NCBI GenBank assembly: GCA_025459265.1
Contig: JALOQX010000018.1
Span: 1 to 35,458, forward strand
Direction of reading: 5' to 3'
DNA from: Pirellulaceae bacterium
GTDB lineage: Bacteria; Planctomycetota; Planctomycetia; Pirellulales; Pirellulaceae
DNA: 35,458 bases
Shown: positions 31,282-35,458 of the stretch, in pieces
How positions within the stretch are numbered: position 1 is the stretch's first letter
How the letters are laid out: each line of letters starts with the position of its first letter
Notes under the pieces: model-generated
Databases searched by the model: none
What the model saw: the letters and a program-made list of their open reading frames with translations, nothing else
Told to the model about the DNA's origin: nothing
Made by a program: the position numbers and the translations under genes

Positions 31282-33711
31282 GTGAGTCTGAACATGCCGT
31301 GCCGTCATTCACGCCGCAGGTTTCTCGCCAACGCCGGGGCCGTGCTGGGTGGCGCAAGCTGGGTTTGGGCAACGCGTGGGGTTTCCGACGAGTCGGTACG
31401 GGCGTCGCACCCGGACATCGAGGTCCTGCGGCGGGCCGTCGTCGACGCACCGGTCCGTGTTGCGCGCCACCGCGGCGAGACGTTTACGCGGGTGTTCCAA
31501 CAGTACGACAGCGATCCCTGGGTGCTCCGCAAGGCACGGGCGCTGAGGGAGTACTTTCTGACCGTGCCGCTGTACGTCCGCGAGCATGATCTCATCGCGG
31601 GTTCGCTCACCGAGTCTCCGGGAGCGATGCCCGTGATGGCGGAGCTGGGCATTGCCGAGAACGGCATTTACACCAGCGAACGTCCCGACCGCCGCGGCTA
31701 CCTGGAGGGACAGGTTTCCGCGGAGGTCCGGGAGTACTGGAAGAACCACAACATGTGGGGACAGCACCGCACGGAGATTCTCGGACAAGATCCGTACGCC
31801 AGTTCCAGTCAGGTACCGCGCAACCTGCACTACAAGTTTCTGTCGAACCAGGGGCATTTGAGTCCGAGTTATGGTGAGGTGCTGCAGGTCGGACTGGGCG
31901 GGATGTGCGCGAAGGTCCGTACCGCGCGTCAATCGCAGACGCGCGCGACGGCAGACCAGCTGGCGTTCTGGGAGGCGGCGGAGCAGGTGCTCACGGGCCT
32001 GTCCGAGTGGATCGGCCGCTATCGGGATGATCTCTCGCAGCAGGCCGATCGTTGTGGCGACGCCCGCCGGGCGGAGGCTCTGCGCGAGATGGCGCGGATT
32101 GCGGCGCAGGTGATGACCGAGCCACCCGGTTCCTTTCGCGAAGCCCTCCAGCTGCTCTGGTTTATCCATCAGGCGATCCACATTGAGGGCCACGGCTATT
32201 CCTGCACACCCGATCGACCAGATCAACTCCTCTGGCCGTATTACGCCGCCGATCGCGCGGCGGGCCGCCTCACGGACGCGGACGTCGTGCGGTTGACGGA
32301 GAATCTGGTGCTCAAGATGTACGATAACGGCTTCTGGGGGAGCGAGCACCATCTGACGCAAGGGCTGTGCCTGGGTGGCTCCACGCCGGAGGGAGAGGAT
32401 CTGACGAACCGCTTGAGTTTCCTGATGCTCGCAGGCGCCACCAATCTCGCGTTGCCTGAGCCGCTGGTGTGGGTCCGCTGGCACCCGGCACTGGACCCGC
32501 AGTTCTTCGATGACTGCCTGGCGCGACTGGCCCACAGCACTTGTTTCCCGATGTACTGGAACGATGTGGCGGTATCGGAGGCATTGATCGCGTTGGGCAT
32601 CGCCCGCGACGACGCCTTCGCGTATGTCCCGGTGGGCTGCAACGAGCTGGCCATCCCCGGCCAGATGTACTTCAACCCCGGTGCGCATGCGGCGTACCTG
32701 CCGGCGATCGAGGCGGCGCTGACCGACGGGCGCGGCTACCAGGGTCAGTGGCAGTGGCGCGACGTGGCGCCGCCGGCCCGCGAACTGCTCTCCTTCGACC
32801 AGTTTGCCGCCGCGGTGGGGGCGTACCTGCGCCGCGGGATCGAACAGTCCTATGCGGTGGAGTGTCAGATGCTCGCGGCGCAGATGCGGTGGGGCCAGAC
32901 GCCGCTGACGTCGTGTTTCTTCCCGGGGTGTCTGGAGCGAGGAAGCGATCTGACGGCGGGCACGAGGTACAACATCCTGACGTGCGGCGGTATCGCCTTT
33001 GCCAACGCGGTCGATAGCCTCGCCGCCATTCGTCACACGGTATACGATCGGCGGGAAGCCACGCTGGCCGACGTCTCCACCGCATGCGCCGCGAACTATG
33101 TCGGCCACGAGCGTCTGCACGCCCAATTGCTGGCGGCGCCCAAGCACGGCAACGACCGGCCCGAGCTGGAGGACATCATTGCGCTGGTGGAACGGCTTCG
33201 CGATGATCCGGTCAAGGAGCTCTGCCGCGACCCGCGCGACGGCACGCCGATGGGCAACGGGCATGTGGTCCGTTCGGGCGCCGTCACAGGCGGCCTCACC
33301 ACGCCCGCCACACCGGACGGACGCCTGGCCGGCACGCCGCTGGCCAGTTCCATCGCCGCGGCGGTCGGCTGCGAACGCAGCGGGCCGACGGCCGTGCTCA
33401 ATTCCGTCTGCCAGCTTAATGGGCCGCAGAGCTGGCAATGCGGTTACCAGGTGAATCTGCGTTTCCACGCGGGCATGGTGCAAGACGAGGCGGCACGTCG
33501 GAACCTGCAGGCCATGCTCAACGTCTATTTTGCCCGCGGCGGTCAGGAACTGCAGATCAATGTGGTGAGCACGCAGACGCTGCGCGCCGCACAACAACAC
33601 CCCGAGCTCTACCGCGATCTCGTGGTACGCATCGCCGGATTCAGCGAGTTCTTCGTGCGTCTCACGCCCGAGATGCAGGAAGACATCATCGCCCGCACGG
33701 AACATCAGTGA
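31282..33711 (+). CDS. Glycyl radical enzyme (pyruvate formate-lyase superfamily) with twin-arginine leader
   Basis: 809 residues beginning at a GTG with GGAGGGAG eight bases upstream. The glycyl radical motif RIAGFSEFF is 24 residues from the C-terminus (Gly786), and the thiyl-radical cysteine is Cys453 in VPVGCNELAIPG, followed by Glu455 as in the diol dehydratase/lyase branch (GC-x-E) rather than true pyruvate formate-lyase (two adjacent Cys). The barrel framework is complete (SFREALQLLWFIHQAIH, LTENLVLKMYDNGFW, LTCGGIAFANAVDSLAAI). The reaction is a radical C-O, C-N or C-C cleavage of an unknown substrate under anaerobic conditions. Residues 10-15 (SRRRFL) and the following hydrophobic stretch to about Ala30 look like a Tat signal, which is very unusual for this cytoplasmic, activase-dependent family. 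Its activase is encoded nine bases downstream. Confidence 0.9.
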   Translation: MSLNMPCRHSRRRFLANAGAVLGGASWVWATRGVSDESVRASHPDIEVLRRAVVDAPVRVARHRGETFTRVFQQYDSDPWVLRKARALREYFLTVPLYVREHDLIAGSLTESPGAMPVMAELGIAENGIYTSERPDRRGYLEGQVSAEVREYWKNHNMWGQHRTEILGQDPYASSSQVPRNLHYKFLSNQGHLSPSYGEVLQVGLGGMCAKVRTARQSQTRATADQLAFWEAAEQVLTGLSEWIGRYRDDLSQQADRCGDARRAEALREMARIAAQVMTEPPGSFREALQLLWFIHQAIHIEGHGYSCTPDRPDQLLWPYYAADRAAGRLTDADVVRLTENLVLKMYDNGFWGSEHHLTQGLCLGGSTPEGEDLTNRLSFLMLAGATNLALPEPLVWVRWHPALDPQFFDDCLARLAHSTCFPMYWNDVAVSEALIALGIARDDAFAYVPVGCNELAIPGQMYFNPGAHAAYLPAIEAALTDGRGYQGQWQWRDVAPPARELLSFDQFAAAVGAYLRRGIEQSYAVECQMLAAQMRWGQTPLTSCFFPGCLERGSDLTAGTRYNILTCGGIAFANAVDSLAAIRHTVYDRREATLADVSTACAANYVGHERLHAQLLAAPKHGNDRPELEDIIALVERLRDDPVKELCRDPRDGTPMGNGHVVRSGAVTGGLTTPATPDGRLAGTPLASSIAAAVGCERSGPTAVLNSVCQLNGPQSWQCGYQVNLRFHAGMVQDEAARRNLQAMLNVYFARGGQELQINVVSTQTLRAAQQHPELYRDLVVRIAGFSEFFVRLTPEMQEDIIARTEHQ

Positions 33712-33720
33712 GGTGCGCGG

Positions 33721-34629
33721 ATGATCACAGGTCGGATCTTCGACATCCAGCGCTTCTCGATCCACGACGGGCCCGGCATCCGCACCACCGTGTTTCTGCA
33801 GGGCTGTCCGCTCAACTGCCTGTGGTGTGGCAATCCGGAGAGCATCAGCCCACAGCCCGTACTCTCGTACGAGGCAGAGCGGTGCATTCGGTGTGGGGAA
33901 TGCGTACCGGTCTGTCCGGAACGCGCGCTCACATTGCCTCGCGCCGGTCCGGCGGTGTTAAGTCGCCCGCGCTGTACGGTCTGCGGTCAGTGCATCGCGG
34001 TTTGTGCGCCGCACGCCCTGGAACTCGTTGGGGAGCTGCGCTCAGTGCCGGATGTCCTGCAAGTCGTGCTGCGCGACCGCGATTACTATCAGGCGTCGGG
34101 CGGTGGCCTGACGCTTTCGGGTGGGGAGCCGCTGTTCCAGCCCGCCTTCGCCGCTGCGCTGCTGGAGGCCGCTCAACAGCAAGACCTGCACTGCTGCATC
34201 GAAACATCGGGCTACGCTCCCTGGGGGGCGTTGGCTGACTTGCTGCCGCTGGTGGACCTCTGGCTGTACGACTACAAGGAAACCGACTCCGTCAAGCACG
34301 AAGCGTTCACCGGCAAGCCCAATCGGTTGATCGTGGAGAACCTCGAACGGCTGCACGCGGCAGGGGCCACGATCCGGCTGCGCTGCCCGATGATCCCGCA
34401 GCACAACGCGCGGACCGAACACCTGGAGGGCATCGTGGCACTCAGCCGCCGGCTGCCGAACCTGACGGGGGTCGAGCTGCTACCCTATTACGACTATTGG
34501 CGCGCCAAGCTGCCGCGATTCGGGCTCACGGCCCGGCTGAGCGACTCCGTCCGCGCACCGGACGCACCGACTGTGCGCTCCTGGCAGCAGTTCCTCCGCG
34601 ACCGCGGCGTGAACATCGTGGGCGGATGA
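33721..34629 (+). CDS. Glycyl-radical-enzyme activating protein (radical SAM)
   Basis: A 302-residue radical SAM activase. The cluster motif CPLNCLWC has Cys29, Cys33 and Cys36 (C-x3-C-x2-C). A ferredoxin-like insert provides two further four-iron clusters: Cys55, 58, 61, 65 (CIRCGECVPVC) and Cys85, 88, 91, 95 (CTVCGQCIAVC), as in the activases of glycerol dehydratase and choline lyase and not in short PflA. LTLSGGEPLFQ is the SAM-binding GGE motif. It cleaves SAM to abstract the hydrogen from Gly786 of the enzyme encoded just upstream. There is no signal peptide, so activation should occur in the cytoplasm. Start ATG at 33721, nine bases after the preceding stop. Confidence 0.95.
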   Translation: MITGRIFDIQRFSIHDGPGIRTTVFLQGCPLNCLWCGNPESISPQPVLSYEAERCIRCGECVPVCPERALTLPRAGPAVLSRPRCTVCGQCIAVCAPHALELVGELRSVPDVLQVVLRDRDYYQASGGGLTLSGGEPLFQPAFAAALLEAAQQQDLHCCIETSGYAPWGALADLLPLVDLWLYDYKETDSVKHEAFTGKPNRLIVENLERLHAAGATIRLRCPMIPQHNARTEHLEGIVALSRRLPNLTGVELLPYYDYWRAKLPRFGLTARLSDSVRAPDAPTVRSWQQFLRDRGVNIVGG

Positions 34630-34656
34630 GCGCACGGCTTTCAAGGCACCGGCGGG

Positions 34657-35076
34657 CTACTCGTGGGCCGGCGGCGGCTCGGCGTTTGAACCAGACGCGG
34701 GAATCTCACTTGTCAGTCTGCGGCGCAGCGTCGGCGCGGGTCGGCGGCCGTCCAGCAGGTGCCGAATCGCCAGGTACGGATGGCGCCAGAGCATACGCGG
34801 CCCGGCGTATCGCATCACCGCGCGAATCTGCTCGCGGCGGTCCGTCCGGTAACAGTGCACCGGACAATGGGCGCACGTCGGCTTGTCCGCGCCGAAGGGA
34901 CAACGATCCAGTCGACACATGGCATACGCGTGGAGCTCCCTGCACGCGGCGCAGAGCGCCGATCCGCCGCCGTGGTGGTGGCGACAATACATGCGCAACA
35001 TCGCTGTAACCGTCTGACGCTCGCGCGCTACGCGCGGCGCGTCATCTGTGCAGTCTCTCGCGTCTGCGCAGTTCAT
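34657..35076 (-). CDS. YgbA-like protein (nitrous oxide-stimulated promoter family)
   Basis: A 139-residue protein rich in Cys and His, with MYCRHHHG, LCAACRELHAYA, CRLDRCPFGADKPTCAHCPV and REQIRAVMRYAGPRMLWRHP followed by LAIRHLLDGRR, which is the pattern of the YgbA / nitrous-oxide-stimulated-promoter family. The cysteines suggest bound metal, perhaps an iron-sulfur cluster; in enterobacteria ygbA is induced by nitric oxide via NsrR and helps recovery from nitrosative stress. The ATG at 35076 has AGGG upstream; a TTG at 35082 is less likely. It converges on the activase gene with 27 bases between. Confidence 0.85.
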   Translation of the reverse strand: MNCADARDCTDDAPRVARERQTVTAMLRMYCRHHHGGGSALCAACRELHAYAMCRLDRCPFGADKPTCAHCPVHCYRTDRREQIRAVMRYAGPRMLWRHPYLAIRHLLDGRRPAPTLRRRLTSEIPASGSNAEPPPAHE

Positions 35077-35458
35077 CGTCAACCCTGACCAAGTCCCCCA
35101 CCGATCTGATTTTCCCCGGCACCACCGACGTGGCTGGAAGACTGTACGTCAAAATGACGGTCGCGGTTCGCGTAGCCGGCCAGCTCGTTGCTATCTCCTC
35201 ACACGCCGCCGACCCTGTGTCGGCGGTCCATTGGACTGGTGAGCTACAGGAAAGCGGGAGATGCGGAAACGTTCCCCGCCGACCCTGCGTCGGCGGTTCA
35301 TTGGACTGGTGAGCTACGAGGGAGCTGCACGCGAAAACTCTTCTCCCCGCCGACCCTGCGTCTAATGGCATCAGGATAGGGCGCAACTACTTGGTGCAAA
35401 ATGATATAGACACAAAAACGGCCTCCTGCTTTGATTCCGGTTCGTGTCAGAACAGAAT
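35077..35458. other. Right-edge intergenic region with tandem hairpin repeats
   Basis: It holds a tandem repeat (35206-35362) and an AT-richer tail from about 35385 (CAAAATGATATAGACAC) that could contain a promoter for a gene beyond the window. No coding sequence is recognisable. Confidence 0.6.
35206..35362 (+). repeat. Tandem hairpin repeat, about 70-bp period, two full copies and one truncated
   Basis: Copies begin at 35206, 35276 and 35347. Each starts with an 8-bp stem CCGCCGAC/GTCGGCGG around CCTGT or CCTGC and continues with TTGGACTGGTGAGCTAC (35231-35247 and 35301-35317). The third copy loses the right arm after CCTGCGTC. The remaining roughly 29 bases of each unit are not conserved. 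Confidence 0.85.

Noticed and set aside
31309-33765. An 818-codon open frame on the minus strand
   Set aside because: Antisense shadow of the glycyl radical enzyme; no recognisable domain.
35206-35362. CRISPR array
   Set aside because: Only two full copies, the repeat is itself a hairpin with a long tail, and there are no cas genes.

Overview
The window is about 35 kb of GC-rich bacterial chromosome carrying mostly metabolic genes. I cannot name the species. The mix of many large exported proteins (an alpha-mannosidase, a beta-propeller/helical protein, a glycosidase-like/formylglycine-generating-enzyme-like fusion), a PduL-type phosphotransacetylase, a RhaT-type permease, a twin-arginine leader and several families of palindromic intergenic repeats suggests an anaerobic, sugar-fermenting member of the Planctomycetes (possibly Pirellulales-like). 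That assignment is inference. No rRNA, tRNA, CRISPR array or prophage was found.

Layout. (1) 1-2608, plus strand: a tightly overlapping trio of an AtuA/DUF1446 protein (cut by the window edge), a DUF4387 protein and a P-loop protein with an alanyl-tRNA-synthetase-type second additional domain. (2) 14420 down to 2661, minus strand: a NagB-like isomerase, then a DeoR-type repressor with a good sigma-70 promoter, a secreted GH38 alpha-mannosidase, a REP-associated tyrosine transposase (RAYT) bracketed by its own REP hairpins, a class II aldolase-like protein with altered catalytic residues, the E2, E1-alpha and E1-beta subunits of a 2-oxoacid (pyruvate or acetoin type) dehydrogenase, and a large exported protein of unknown function. 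This looks like one sugar-catabolic operon into which a REP/RAYT unit has been placed. (3) 15171-19320, plus strand: a RhaT-like permease and a predicted lipoprotein joining a glycosidase-like barrel to an FGE-sulfatase fold, separated by a fold-back repeat region. (4) 25098 down to 19353, minus strand: a GH13 amylase-like enzyme, pyruvate kinase, and a three-part fusion of cyclic-nucleotide-binding domain, acetate kinase and PduL phosphotransacetylase. (5) 25559-30385, plus strand: a degenerate HD-GYP/PAS/GGDEF signalling protein and an exported propeller/helical protein, the latter ending in a 121-bp MITE-like insertion with an 8-bp target duplication. (6) 31282-34629: a glycyl radical enzyme with a twin-arginine leader and its radical-SAM activase, followed by a convergent YgbA-like gene and a tandem hairpin repeat at the right edge.

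How it fits together: sugars released outside the cytoplasm (GH38, GH13, glycosidase-like proteins) and imported (RhaT-like) would feed glycolysis to pyruvate (pyruvate kinase). Pyruvate could be oxidised to acetyl-CoA by the dehydrogenase complex, and acetyl-CoA converted to acetate with ATP gain by the PduL and AckA parts of a single polypeptide. The two most unusual items are that fusion, which may tie acetate/ATP formation to a nucleotide-type signal, and the glycyl radical enzyme that appears to carry an export leader.
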